64,000 bases of DNA from positions 340,116,638-340,180,637 of the forward strand of contig NC_058521.1 of the NCBI RefSeq assembly GCF_904849725.1, written 5' to 3'. The stretch comes from Hordeum vulgare subsp. vulgare. Taxonomy: Eukaryota; Streptophyta; Magnoliopsida; Poales; Poaceae. Position 1 is the stretch's first letter. The number at the start of each line of letters is the position of its first letter. Both the position numbers and the translations under genes were made by a program. Positions 33,012 to 43,681 of the stretch are shown one piece after another. The notes under the pieces were generated by a model, which did not search any database, had not been told where the DNA came from, and saw only the letters and a program-made list of their open reading frames with translations.

Positions 33012-34365
33012 TGATAACCCACAAGTATAGGGGATCGCAACAGTTTTCGAGGGTAGAGTATTCAACCCAAATTTATTGATTCCCCGGCAAAGAATATTCT
33101 CAAGTATTAGCAGTTGAGTTGTCAATTCATCCACACCTAAAAGATTTAGTGTCTGCAGCATAGTATCACTAGCAAGGTAGTATGATAGCAGCAGTAGCAA
33201 CAGTAACCAGTAGCAGAAAGTAACAACAGTAGCAAGAGAGTAACAACAGAAGCAGTAACAGCAGTAGCGGCAAAGTAACATACAAAGGACCAATAGTAAA
33301 AGGCTCGTAGGCATTGGATCGGTGATGGATGATTATGCCAGATGTGATTCATCATGTAACAGCTATAACACGGAGAGATAAGTAACTAGCTCCCGTTCGT
33401 CAATCTAATGTAGGCATATATTCAGTATGTAGTCATGCGTGCTTAGGGAAAAGAACTTGCATGACATCTATTGTGCATCCCTCCAGTGGCAGTGGGGTCC
33501 TAATGGAAACTACGGGATATTAAGGTTCTCCTTTTAATAAAGAACCGGACCAACGCATTAACACTTGGTGAATACATGAACTCCTCATACAATGGTCATC
33601 TCCGGGACTGGTTCCGGCTATTGTCACTACGGGATTGCCGGGTCATAACACATAGTAGGTGACTACAACTTGCAAGATAGGATCTAAAACACACATATAT
33701 TGGCAACAACGTAATAGGTTCAGATCTGAAATCATGGCACTCGGGCCCTAGTGACAAGCATTAAGCATGGCCAAGTGGTAGCAACATCAATCTCAGAACA
33801 TAGTGGATACTAGGGATCAATCCCCGTCAAAAACTAACTCTCAGAACGGTGAAGAGCATCATGGAATTGGCGATGGAGGAAGGTTGATGATGACGATGGC
33901 GATCATTTCCCCTCTCCGGAGCCCAGAAGGGACTCCAGATCTGCCCTCCAGATGAAGAACAGGAGGTGGTGGCGCCTCTGTATCGTAAAACGCGATGAAT
34001 CCTTCTCTGTGATTTTTTCTGGGCGAAACGGAATATATACAGCTGAGATTGGAGGCGGTGGAGCCTCGTGGGCCCCACAAGCCTGCCAGGCGCGGCCAGG
34101 GGGGTAGCCGCGCCACCTGGGCTTGTGGCCCACTGGCTCACCTACTCCGGTGGATCTTTGTGCAGCTATTTTTCATTAATTCCAGAAAATTTCTCCGTAA
34201 ATTTTCAGGTCATTCCGAGAACTTTTATTTCGGCACAAAAACGACACCATGGCAATTCTGCTGAAAACAGCGTTAGTCCGGATTAGTTCCATTCAAATCA
34301 TGTGAATTAGAGTCCAAAACAAGGGCAAAAGAGTTTGGAAAAGTAGATACGACGGAGACGTATCA
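33012..34365 (-). mobile_element. 5' LTR of element C
   Basis: A 1354-bp LTR. Minus strand starts TGATACGTCTCCGTCGTATC and ends CTTGTGGGTTATCA. The outer flank is AGGTT (34366-34370). It carries the TATA-like TATATAT near 34030 (minus strand) and the shared palindrome at 34070-34133. It would drive the gag-protease frame. Confidence 0.93.
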
Positions 34366-34370
34366 AGGTT

Positions 34371-34805
34371 CACTCCTCTCGGTCGACCACTAGGGCCACG
34401 CTGGCCGTTTGGGGGGGTGGCCGCCAAGTACAGTAGCACGCGCTCGCGTGGGCGCGGGGCGACCATAATGGGAGGGCTCGTGAGGTACCTCTTGAGGTCC
34501 TCGAAGGTGGCAACGGCCTCGGGTGTCCACTTGAAGGGGCTAGACCTCTTCATGAGCTTGAAGAACGGCACAACCCGTTCCCCAAACTTGGACATGAAGC
34601 GTCTCAGCGAGGCCATGCAACCCGACACGCACTGCATTTCTTTGAGGTTACGGGTTGGACGCATTTGCTCGATATCCTTGATCTTGTCACGGTTAGCCTC
34701 GACGCCGTGATGGGAGACCAAGAAGTGTAGGAGCTTGCCGGAAGGGACACCAAAGATGCACTTGGTGGGGTTGATTTTATGGTTGACCGTGCACACGTTG
34801 GCCAA
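34371..34805 (-). pseudogene. RT thumb / RNase H start of element H
   Basis: Open stretch with INPTKCIFGVPSGKLLHFLV (end of the RT palm/thumb), MASLRRFMSKFGERVVPFFK and FKWTPEAVATFEDLKRYLT, leading into the first RNase H up to the insertion point of C. The matching continuation is in piece 2 at about 24965. A C-run at 34808-34817 marks a shift from the preceding RT frame. Confidence 0.75.
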
Positions 34806-35418
34806 AGTACCCCCCCCCCATGTCCTCGATTAGTGTGCGCTCCTTGCGCATTTTGATGACGATGTCATTGACGTATGCCTCCGCATTTCTCCCCATATGG
34901 CATCCCAAGAAAATGCGCATCATCCTCTAGAATGTGGCTCCGACACTCTTCAGGCCAAAGGGCATGCAAGCATAGCAGAACACCCCATAAGGGGTGAAGA
35001 AGGCGGCTTTCTCCTCATCCTCTTTTGCCACCTTGATTTGATGATAGCCCGGGAAGGCATCCAGGATGCAGAGCAAATTGCAACACGCGGTGGAGTTTAC
35101 TATCTGTTCAATCCTTGGTAGAGGGAAGTGGTCCTTGAGACATGCCTTGTTTAGGTTTGTGAAGTCGACGCACATACGCTTGTCGCCGTGCTGCTTGGCA
35201 ACGACAATGGGGTTTGCGATCCATTTCGGGTGGAGTACTTCGTGGATGACTCCATCATCTTGGAGTTTCTCGACCTCCTGAACGATCATGACTTGCTTAT
35301 CACTCACGTGGCGCCGTACTTTGTGCTTGACGGGGCATGACTTAGGGCACACCGCCAGGTGGTGCTCGATCACTTCCCTTGGAAAACCTGGCAGATCCAA
35401 GGTCGTCCAAGCGAACAT
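34806..35418 (-). pseudogene. Reverse transcriptase of element H
   Basis: The RT domain reads HPKWIANPIVVAKQHGDKR, MCVDFTNLNKACLKDHFPLP, ILDAFPGYHQIKV, and YACMPFGLKSVGATF. A stop follows at about 34927. The catalytic box then reads AYVNDIV, with Asn (34867-34869) in place of the first Asp of YVDD. That substitution, with the stop, makes the enzyme dead. Upstream, frames with SLPGRCPRGRSARS are low-quality spacer between protease and RT. Confidence 0.82.
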
Positions 35419-35639
35419 ATAAGTGTTATCACAGAGTAAGGCGATGAGTGCGCTCTCCTTCTCGGGGGGCGGGGGGAGGCCGCTACCGATGGTGAGGAAG
35501 GGCCCAGAAGTTCACCCATCCAACGCCACTTTCTTGGTCTTGGACCGCTCCGGGCGCTTCTTCCTCGCGGGCACCGGCCCGGCAGGCTCACAGACATCAA
35601 CTTGGAGAGCTCTCGGAAGCCCAAGATAGAGTTTTAGGG

Positions 35640-35743
35640 CAGGCCGACGTGAGCCACATTGAAGTTGACATACTTTGTGCGGTAGTTCTTGTGAGTGCCG
35701 AAGGTGATGGGGAGGCGCACGTGGCCCATGTGAAGGGTGGAAC
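35640..35743 (-). pseudogene. Protease C-terminal remnant of element H
   Basis: Minus strand HMGHVRLPITFGTHKNYRT then VNFNVAHVGLP and, past a stop, SILGFR, the C-lobe of a Tat-type aspartic protease. It is cut at 35743 by element I, so the active site is missing from this piece. Confidence 0.65.
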
Positions 35744-37343
35744 TGTCACACCGCAAAAATATAATAATAATTTTATATAATAAAATATGGCCTAGAATAA
35801 ATTTTTGAGAAATAATTTGCCTCATGACTCTTTTCAAAGCCTCCTTCCAAAAACTTTTCCTTTCAAGTGGCATTTCAAACAGAATTTAGTGCTTGAGCCC
35901 TTGCTTGAGACCATTCTGAATTCTTTGTTTAACTAAATGGGGATATTATTTTTAATTTGTTCATGTTTATTTAATATGTGAATTTCTGGGTTTTCAATTG
36001 ATTTTTGAACCACTCCTTTTCCTTAATTATAAAATTCTTCCACAAGTAAATGTTTTTTGAAAATTATGTTGGAACTTGAGTGCTTGCATCAAAACATTTC
36101 TTTTCTTCTCACAAATTCATTGTATAACCTTTTGTAAATAACTTTTCCAAGGTTTATTTTATTCAAAACTGACTTTTAATTCCTTTAAGGACCTATTTTG
36201 CACCGCAACCTTTTCATAACTTTTTCTAAAAATTCTAAAAAACTAATAGGTGACATGAGATGTCCCTGAATGATTTTTTTTTTTGCAGAAACACATCCAA
36301 GTGTTTTGGAAAATTAGAGCTTATTAACTCCTTTTCTTTTATATCCCAAATTGGTGTTTGTACTATAACCCCTAGATATAACTTTTCAAAAATTCTATAA
36401 AAAAATTGTCAATTAATGCATGGGATACACTTTTATGAAAAAACCCAGCTTTGTGCTTTGGAAAAATTTAGTAAAACAACTCACTTTGTGTTCTGGTCCA
36501 GTTTGGTAGTTTGTACTACAACCATTTTTGCTTTTCTCCATTTGTCTTGAAATTTTTACTTCTAGTATTTCACCCTGCCAAACCCGTAAGTTCATGAGAT
36601 GAGATCCATTGCAATATTTTTATTCCATGCTTTAATGCCAGAAAGTTTCTGGCCAGAAAAGGTTTTCTTCAAAAATTGTACTAACAAATTTCTCGTTTGA
36701 TGTACCTAACCTTGCCATCATGAATAACCCCCAGAGAGACCCTCGTCTGGAGTTTGTGGGCACAAACAAAGCCCATTGTAGAATTGTAGCATTTCATCAA
36801 GCATGTGTAGTGCATGGCCAAATCTCGCATAGTTCCAATGCTGCACTAAGAGTTTGCTGGCCTGACCAAACCACCATGTCTGGCAGGTTTGCTCCAACGC
36901 CTTGTATAACCATGTTAAGTTTGAGCCTCATTGTAGTCATTTTTAGAGTGCCGGCAATTTGCCGAGCACCTTGCGAGCGTGCTTTGGGCGCGTCGAGGGC
37001 GCGTCTTATGCATGTCATCGCACCGAGCCGCCGCGTGCCACCAACCCCGCAGTCTGGCCGTTCTTAGCGCGAAGGGACACCTCCCCGCCCCCCAAGCCCG
37101 TAGAGGAACTGCCATGCTCTGGCAACCTCGTTGTGTCGTCGGAGCGAGATCCCTGGTAGTACATCCCGCGCCTACTCCGTGCACCAGCTGTCCCCTGGGA
37201 CCTCTCCCCTGCATCAACCCTTGCTGCCAGCCATGCTATCGCACCTGTCGTGCCTTGCTGCCACCACTGTCGCCCTAAGCCATCGCTAGAGTCTGCCGCC
37301 GTCGACCTTCTCTAGAATCCCCGGCGAACCAGCGTGACCTCGG

Positions 37344-37351
37344 CTATAAAA
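37344..37351 (+). promoter_or_regulatory. TATA box of the element I LTR
   Basis: TATAAAAG in CGGCTATAAAAGAGTCCCCC, within the GC-rich part of the LTR. Likely the promoter of the element, with transcription start about 30 bp downstream. Confidence 0.65.
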
Positions 37352-39244
37352 GAGTCCCCCGAGCCCTTTAATGATTTCAGTACCCCCCGGAGCCCAAAGC
37401 TCTGTCCCCTCGCCGCAATTCGACCGGAGCTCACTCCATGCTCACCTGCAATAGCAGCCACCGCCGCCCTTCCCCCTGGCGCATTTGGCAAGTCCAGAGC
37501 CTCCCCTCCTTCCTAGAGCCCTCCTCTAGCCCCTGCTGCCCCGAAGGATCCATTCCCGCCCCCAATTTATCTCAGGAATCGCCGGCGACGAAGCCCCTCT
37601 TCCGTCCGACGACCCCGTCCGCCATGGCCGAAGCCCTGCCTAGCTCTGAGTCTTCCAAAGGTCGTCCCTAGTTCCCTGAGATGCGGCCTGTTCGCCGGCG
37701 TGGATGACGCCCTCTAGCACCGACAGTCTTCGTCGGGGTCAGCCTCTGGCCACGACGCGAGAGGAACGGGAAGAACACGATAGGTTGCCCCCACCTGTCG
37801 GTGAGAGGGAGCCGCTGCCCCTCTGGCTCTACCCTGTTGTGTCGTTTCCCTGCAGGTAAGCGTCCTTGCGTGGATACGCTTTCAGTTTCACAAAAGTGTA
37901 CTACCAACGAAGCGTTTTCTAATTCCCGTTTTATTTTAAAAACAGATTTAAATAGGAACTTTAACTGCTCATAACTTTTTATTTACAACTCCAAATCAAT
38001 TGATTATTTTTCCTACCTCTCTAAAATTTACTCTAGTTTATTTACAAATTTATTTCAAAAAAATTCAAACAACTTTTATGTGCTGTTTTGAACTTGTTTG
38101 TTAATTTATATATTTCAAAATAGGAACTTGGAGAGAGGGGGCTTGCTTCAAGATTTTGGGGTGCACATCACCCTCCTCAAACTTCAAAGGCAAGCATCTT
38201 GAACTCTGATTTTCATAAAGTTGTGTGATGTTTGCATTGGTGTATTTATCGCATGATTTTAGGTTATGTTGATAATAATCTCGCATGAAGTCATACCTTG
38301 CATAAGAGCATGTGATGGATATTTTTGTAGCTAAGTATGTGGAAGGCAAGTGGTAAGTGGGTACTGCCTCATGCCTCGTATGCTATGTTGGTCTAGACAA
38401 CCTCGGAGTAAGGTCTGTCGTAGTGGAAATGAAACCATGGGCTAACATCTCGTGGGACGAGAGTGGTGAGTGAAAGCATGTCGTGGTGTGATGGTAGTAA
38501 CCCTGAGATAATTACTTCAGTAAGATTGTGTGGTATTAACCCTTGTAGGAAAATATTAAACCTCCTAAGTTGACCGAAGATCGAGTCTGTATGTGCGTCA
38601 CCTTACCTTTCGTGTTGCCGCAGGTCTTTCCGAAAGGAAATATGGTCTAGTAGGTCGTAAACCTATTACCAGGTACACACTAAGTAGAGAGGCTGGGACA
38701 AAGGTATCCATGGCCCTGGACTAAATCCAATCATCCGGTCAGGGGGCATGGGTGTTTCCGGTCTGGGGCCGAGAGGGAAGAGCTCTTCCCTTGTAGCACG
38801 CGGTATAAATTTGATCCCATGCTATTCGAGGTCGAAGCCTCCCCGTCTTATGGTTTTTCCCTCGCAGCTTAGCCGGGGTGAGGCCAGTCTTTACGGGGGA
38901 AAAACGGGTGTGTGCTGGTTCTTGGTGTTTACTTCTGAGATACCGTACGTGGGATTATTTCGACTGGCTATTTAAACCTGTGGGCTGTGGCTAAAGAGTA
39001 CACCCTTTGCAGAGTCTAAACTGTTCGAGTAGCGTGTCCACGGTCAAGGACGACTGGTTGACTAGTCAAGAGTCGGTCTTAGTGTCAGTCTTCAAAGGAA
39101 GTTAAAGAAATCGTGAGACTAATAATGAAATATGGTGGATGATTATATTATTATTTTATTATGGACTAACACCTATGATCATGTTTGTTGAATATCCCTG
39201 GGACGGTTCTACTTCCTAGATATTCAACATTTATTACTGTTTTT

Positions 39245-39488
39245 TGTAAGCCTGTTTTGTGGTGTCTCTTAGAGCCCGACCATGGCAGGCTCATTATTAT
39301 TTCTTATAAGCCCTTTCTGTGGTGTCCCTTAGATGCCCGACTATCGCATGCTCGTTATTAATTCTTATAAGCCCTATCTATGCGGTCGCTTAGACGCCCG
39401 ACTGTGGCAACTGTTATTACTTGCATGTGAGCCCTTTAGGCGGTGTCGCTCCGACGCCCGACTGCGACACGATGTTATTACTTATTCT
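39245..39488. repeat. About 60-bp tandem repeat, four copies, in the element I LTR
   Basis: Units contain TAAGCCCT..CTGTGGTGTC, then TTAGACGCCCGACT and GTTATTA, starting near 39245, 39305, 39367 and 39428. They have drifted from each other by several bases. They lie near the 3' end of the LTR. Confidence 0.8.
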
Positions 39489-40022
39489 TTGTTACCCTTA
39501 CTTTCTTGTTTATACAACATTGGTGGAAATAATTTTTCTGCATGAATGCATCCGTGAATTTATTCTTATGGAAGGATAAAGTTATTAAGTGGACCATGCA
39601 TGCATCTCACCTGCTCTAATTTATATTTTTTCTTGATGTTTGCGAGTACATTCAAAGCACTCACTAGCTTGTCCCTGTCTATTATCTTGGCCATATTGCA
39701 TTCGGAGAGGAACACGATGCCGTCAACCCTGGAACCTAGGAGTCAAGGATAACAGCCTTGTGAGATAGGGATTTATCCATGTCAGTTGTTCCTATGGGAA
39801 TGGAGTTCCATGGGCACTAGAGATTCCTCAAGTCGCTTCCGCTGTCGACCTCAGACTTTTGTCCAAACCAGTAGACGTTATGGTCTGGTAACCCAGATTT
39901 TGTATTTTGCTTGGATATTCAGTATCAAGTGAGTGTCTACCAGCTAACAGTAGTCCTCGGGATGGTAAACACAGAGACCTGTTTTTTGGATATTATTTTC
40001 TGAAAAACCGGTCGCCACAACC

Positions 40023-40036
40023 TTAGTATCGGAGCT
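40023..40036 (+). promoter_or_regulatory. tRNA-Met-like primer-binding site of element I
   Basis: TTAGTATCGGAGCT resembles TGGTATCAGAGC, the initiator tRNA-Met complement, with three changes. It sits 3 bp after the LTR end. Confidence 0.65.
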
Positions 40037-40200
40037 AGGCTGACCACTGGCGAAACCTATCTTAGCCAGGTCACTATCCCTAACCCGGATATTTATATAT
40101 CTGTGACCCAGTCTGTCATACCCAATAGCCATTCAAAGTGGCCATACGACACCTTTTGGAAGTCGGTGCCTAACCTGTCAGCCCAGCCCTTAAGCTTTGT

Positions 40201-40641
40201 GTGTATGACAGACACCAAAGTTGTCGCATTCCCTGGCATGCGATAGAAGGCTCCCTAACTTATATAGGAAGGCCTTGCCTCAACCCAACAAACCGCAACC
40301 TTAAGAACACTACCCTAGTAAACCCCCTTGACTTGCAAGATGCCTGGCCGCGTTTTTTCAACAAGACCACCGTCTCCGGGGATGGAGACTTTGTAGTCAT
40401 TCTCGCCGACCTCAAACGCCAAGTCTTTGGCATAGAAGAGCCTCCAGTGTATTTTGCGCATGAGGAACCTACGAGTGATGCTATCCATCACTTTTGGGCC
40501 TCGGTGCACCTCTATGGAGGGAGTTCCTTGCTGGAGTGCCCTTACAATTTCACTCATAGAGCAGTCACCACCGAAGCCCAATCCCGTCAGCTTGCAGCCC
40601 GAGAGGTTGTAGTCCAGCTGCGCATATGTCGCCATGGATGA
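40201..40641 (+). pseudogene. Element I interior ORF with a dsRBD-like pattern
   Basis: A 146-codon open stretch (no ATG; the first codon is GTG) reads EEPPVYFAHEEPTSDAIHHF, then WASVHLYGGSSLL and HRAVTTEAQSRQLAAREVV. I recall similar uncharacterised proteins in Triticeae LARD-type interiors. The arrangement (aromatic, His-rich strand, HLYG, then an A-rich helix with AAREVV) loosely resembles a double-stranded-RNA-binding domain, but no decisive Lys motif is present. After the stop the same style continues to about 40967 in broken frames (AYPTMTPVELH). Function unknown; a degraded gag is an alternative. Confidence 0.5.
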
Positions 40642-40969
40642 ATAGCTGACAGTTCTGCTACTATCCTAGTCATGAAGGCTATGTAGTCCAACTCAAGTCG
40701 CCAGCGAAGACCTTGAGGCAGACCCTGCCTTGGTGTAGGTTGTGCGCTATTTGAGAGCACAGGAGGCACTCATTGATCAGATCACCTCTGACATGGTTAC
40801 GAGCCGCGCGCTAACTGCTCGTCTGACCCCGGCAAGCCATGAAGATGCAACCGCCTCCAGCAACTAGTTGGGAGACCTATTCTGTCTCTGAAGTCTGCCC
40901 CAACCTTTATGTTAGCCTACCCAACCATGACCCCGGTGGAACTTCACTGTAGTTTGGATGCTTAGACAT
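40642..40969 (+). other. Degraded interior of element I
   Basis: Continuation of the I interior with stops in all frames, ending near 40969 where the copia sequence of B begins. The border is estimated from the first copia-like words. Confidence 0.45.
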
Positions 40970-41682
40970 GATTAGATTATGTTTATTGCAACACTATTAT
41001 TCATTTAAAAGAATAATGGTTATTTTGTTTACTTGAATAATACCTTCAATGGTCTTGCACCTAAACTGAATGGTTTACTGAATCTCGATCGTAGTGGTCC
41101 ACATGTTCATAATATTGTTACCAAAAGATACAAAGTAGTAATGATAGTACCACTTACTTGTTGCATTGTTGCTTAAGTCATATTGGTATAAAATGCATGA
41201 AGAAGCTCCATGCTAAGGGCTCTTTGTACTCACTCATTTTTGAAACGTTTGAGACATGCAAACCATGCATGTTGGTATAAATGCATGAAGAAACTCGATG
41301 CGGATGGACCGTTTGGACTCACTTGATTTTTGAATCACTTGAGACATGCAAATCATACCACATTGTAAAGATGACTAAAGACCTCATTTTCCTATGAGAT
41401 GGAACAAGAAAGTAACTTGTTCGAAGTAATACATTTTGATGTGTGTATTCCAATGAGTGCTGAGGCACAGAGTGGATATCATTATGTTCTTACTTCACAC
41501 ATGATTTCAGTAGATACTAGTGTATTTACTTGATGAAACACAAATCTGAATTATTGAAAGGTTCATGTAATTTCAGAGTGAAGTTGAAGATCATCGTGAC
41601 AAGAGGATAATATGTCTTCAATGTGATCGTGGAGGTAAATATATGTATCTAAGTTACGAGTTTGGTAAACATTTAAGACAAT

Positions 41683-41730
41683 GTGAAAATTGTTTCACGT
41701 GAAAATTGTTTCACGTGAAAATTGTTTCAC
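41683..41730. repeat. Triple 16-bp direct repeat in copia B
   Basis: GTGAAAATTGTTTCAC is present three times in a row. The unit itself is a 6-bp inverted repeat around a 4-base centre. Confidence 0.95.
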
Positions 41731-42397
41731 AACTCATGCCACCTGGAACACGATAGCGGGATGGTGTGTCCGTATGTCATAGTTGTGCCCTACTAGATAT
41801 GGTGCATACTATGATAACTCTAATGAAATTACCGCTATCATTTATGGGTTAGGCATTAAAGACAACCGCATTCACTTTAAAACAGGGCACCACATAAATC
41901 CGTTGAAATGACACCATATGAACTATGGTTTAGAGAAACGTAAGCAGTTGTTTATTAAAAGTTTGGGGCTGTGATGCTTATGTGAAAGAGGTTCAGCCTG
42001 ATAAGCTCGAAACCAAAGCGGATAAATGGATCTTCATAGGACACCCAAAAAAGTTGGCTATACCTCCTATCTCAGATCCGGAAACGGAAGTGTTTGTTTC
42101 TAGAAACGGGTTCTTTCTCAAGGAAAAGTTTCTCTCGAAAGAATTGAGTGGGAGTATGGTAGAAACTCGATGAGGTTATTGAACCGTCACTTCAACCAAT
42201 GTGTGTAGTAGGGTGCAGGAAGTTGTTCCTGTGGCACCTACACCAATTGAAGTGGAAGCTGATGATGGTGATCATGAAGCTTCGAATCAAGTCACTACCG
42301 AACTTGGTAAGTCGACAAGGACGTGTACTAATCCAGAGTGGTGCAGTAACCCTGTCTTGAAGATCATGTTGTTGGACAACAATGAACCTACGAGCGA

Positions 42398-42511
42398 TGG
42401 AATCTGAGAAAGGATCCATGTATGAAAACAAAGTATAGGCCCGGATTTTGACAAATGGCTGGAGGCCATGAAATCTGAGAAAGGATCAATGTATGAAAAC
42501 AAAGTATAGGC
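42398..42511. repeat. Direct 43-bp duplication, 71 bp apart, in copia B
   Basis: ATCTGAGAAAGGATC and TGTATGAAAACAAAGTATAGG occur at 42402-42440 and again at 42473-42511, flanking a 28-bp spacer. The duplication interrupts the RT lead-in of B. Confidence 0.9.
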
Positions 42512-43681
42512 TTTGGAAGAACCACTTGATGGTCATAAGACTATTAACTGCGAATGGATCTTTCAAAGGAAGACATACGGTGATGGTGAAAAGTCATCAT
42601 TAAGAAAGCTTGACTTGTCGCAAAGATGTTTTCGACAAAGTTCAAACAATTGACTTTGTCAAAGTTTGTTGGAATTATGTTAGCAGTTTTTGCATCATTT
42701 ATGAAATCTTGCAGATAGGATGTCAAAATATTGTTTCCTCGACAGTTTCCTTGAGGAAAGGTTGTATGTGATACAACGAGAAGACTTTGTCGATCCTAAA
42801 GGGTGCTAACAATTATGCAAAGCTCCAGCGATCCTTCTTTCGCCTGGAGCAAGCATCTCTGAGTTGGAATATACACTTTGATGAGATGATCAAAGTTTTT
42901 GGTTTTATACAAAGTTTATGAGAAACTTGTATTTCCAAAGAAGTGAGTGGGAGCACTATAGAATTTTATGCGATCCTTCTTTGGACTGGAGCAAGCATCA
43001 AGATATATGCAGATAGATCAAAGTGCTTAATAGAACTTTCAACAGAATGCATGCATTGAAAGTTTTTGAAAGTGTTCAAAATAGATCGACAAAAAAAGGA
43101 GTTCTTGGTTGTGTTATAAGGTGTGAATTTTGAGTAAGACTCAAAACCCCGACCACGGTAGAAGAAAGAGAAAGTATGAATGTCATCCCTTATGCTTCAG
43201 CCGCAGGCTCTATAAGTATGCTATGCTGTGTACCGCACCTAAAGTGTGCCTTGCCATGAGTCAGTCAAGGGGTATAAGAGTGATCCAGGAATGGACCAGT
43301 GGAAAACGGTCAAAGTTATCCTTAGTAACTAATGGACTAAGAAATTTTTTCTCAATTATGGAGGTTATTTAAGAGTTTGTCGTAAAGGAGTTACATTGAT
43401 GCAAGCTTTGTCACTAATCCGGATGAATCTGAGTTGTAAACCGGATTCGTATAGTGGAGCAGTCATTTGGACTAGTTCCAAAAGGTGCATGGTAGAAGTA
43501 TCTATATGAAGACATAGAGATTTGTAAAGCATACACGGACCTGAAAGGTTCAGACCCGTTGACTAATAAACCTCTCTCACAAGCAAGACATGATCGAACC
43601 CCACAACTGTATGGGTGTTGGATTCATTGCATTCATATAGTGATGTGAACTAGATTATTGACTCTAGTGCTAGTTGGAGAC

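Larger units (their letters stand above)
24966..34365 (-). mobile_element. Polymerase-less Athila-type element C
   Basis: A 9.4-kb element with LTRs 24966-26392 and 33012-34365, a tRNA-Asp primer site and a polypurine tract. The flanks are GGGTT on the left and AGGTT on the right, a 5-bp duplication with one later change. The minus strand codes an intact gag-protease, then an LTR-like block, then a broken Athila-type ORF. RT, RNase H and integrase are absent, so it is non-autonomous. Inserted in element H. Confidence 0.92.
34366..35743 (-). mobile_element. Tat-type gypsy element H, piece 3
   Basis: Carries the protease C-terminus, RT and the start of RNase H of H. It is cut on the left by element C and on the right by the giant LTR of element I. 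The protease words (VRLPITFGTHKNYRT) match the remnant in piece 1. Confidence 0.75.
35744..40019 (+). mobile_element. Giant LTR of a Sukkula/LARD-like element (I)
   Basis: Starts TGTCACACCGCAAAAATATA at 35744 and ends GGTCGCCACA at 40019, directly followed by a tRNA-Met-like primer site, so this is a 5' LTR of 4276 bp on the plus strand. The size fits the non-autonomous large retrotransposon derivatives (Sukkula type) of Triticeae. It is AT-rich at first. GC-rich sequence at 36950-37860 surrounds a TATA box, and a tandem repeat lies at 39245-39488. Open stretches inside it, such as 37438-37671, look like untranslated leader. The outer left flank is GGAAC. The 3' LTR is not in the window. Confidence 0.75.
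40970..43681 (+). pseudogene. Degraded pol of Angela/BARE-type copia element B
   Basis: Plus-strand remains of a copia polyprotein from the GAG-pre-integrase region (40970-41400) through the integrase core (41400-41980), its C-terminal part (41982-42173, LETKADKWIFIGHPKK, FVSRNGFFLKEKFLSKE) to RT and RNase H (42180-43600). All frames are broken by stops. The first RT words (INCEWIFQRK) are at 42545. Internal repeats lie at 41683-41730 and 42398-42511. A diverged polypurine tract (AGTTGGAGAC) ends at 43681. Gag, protease and the 5' LTR are missing, so this is a 3' half of an element. Angela-type identity comes from recognising the LTR and interior. Confidence 0.85.

Noticed and set aside
37438..37671. 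Frame with ATGGCCGAAG in the giant LTR as a host gene exon
   Set aside because: It lies inside the LTR downstream of its TATA box and ends in 17 codons; better read as LTR leader.
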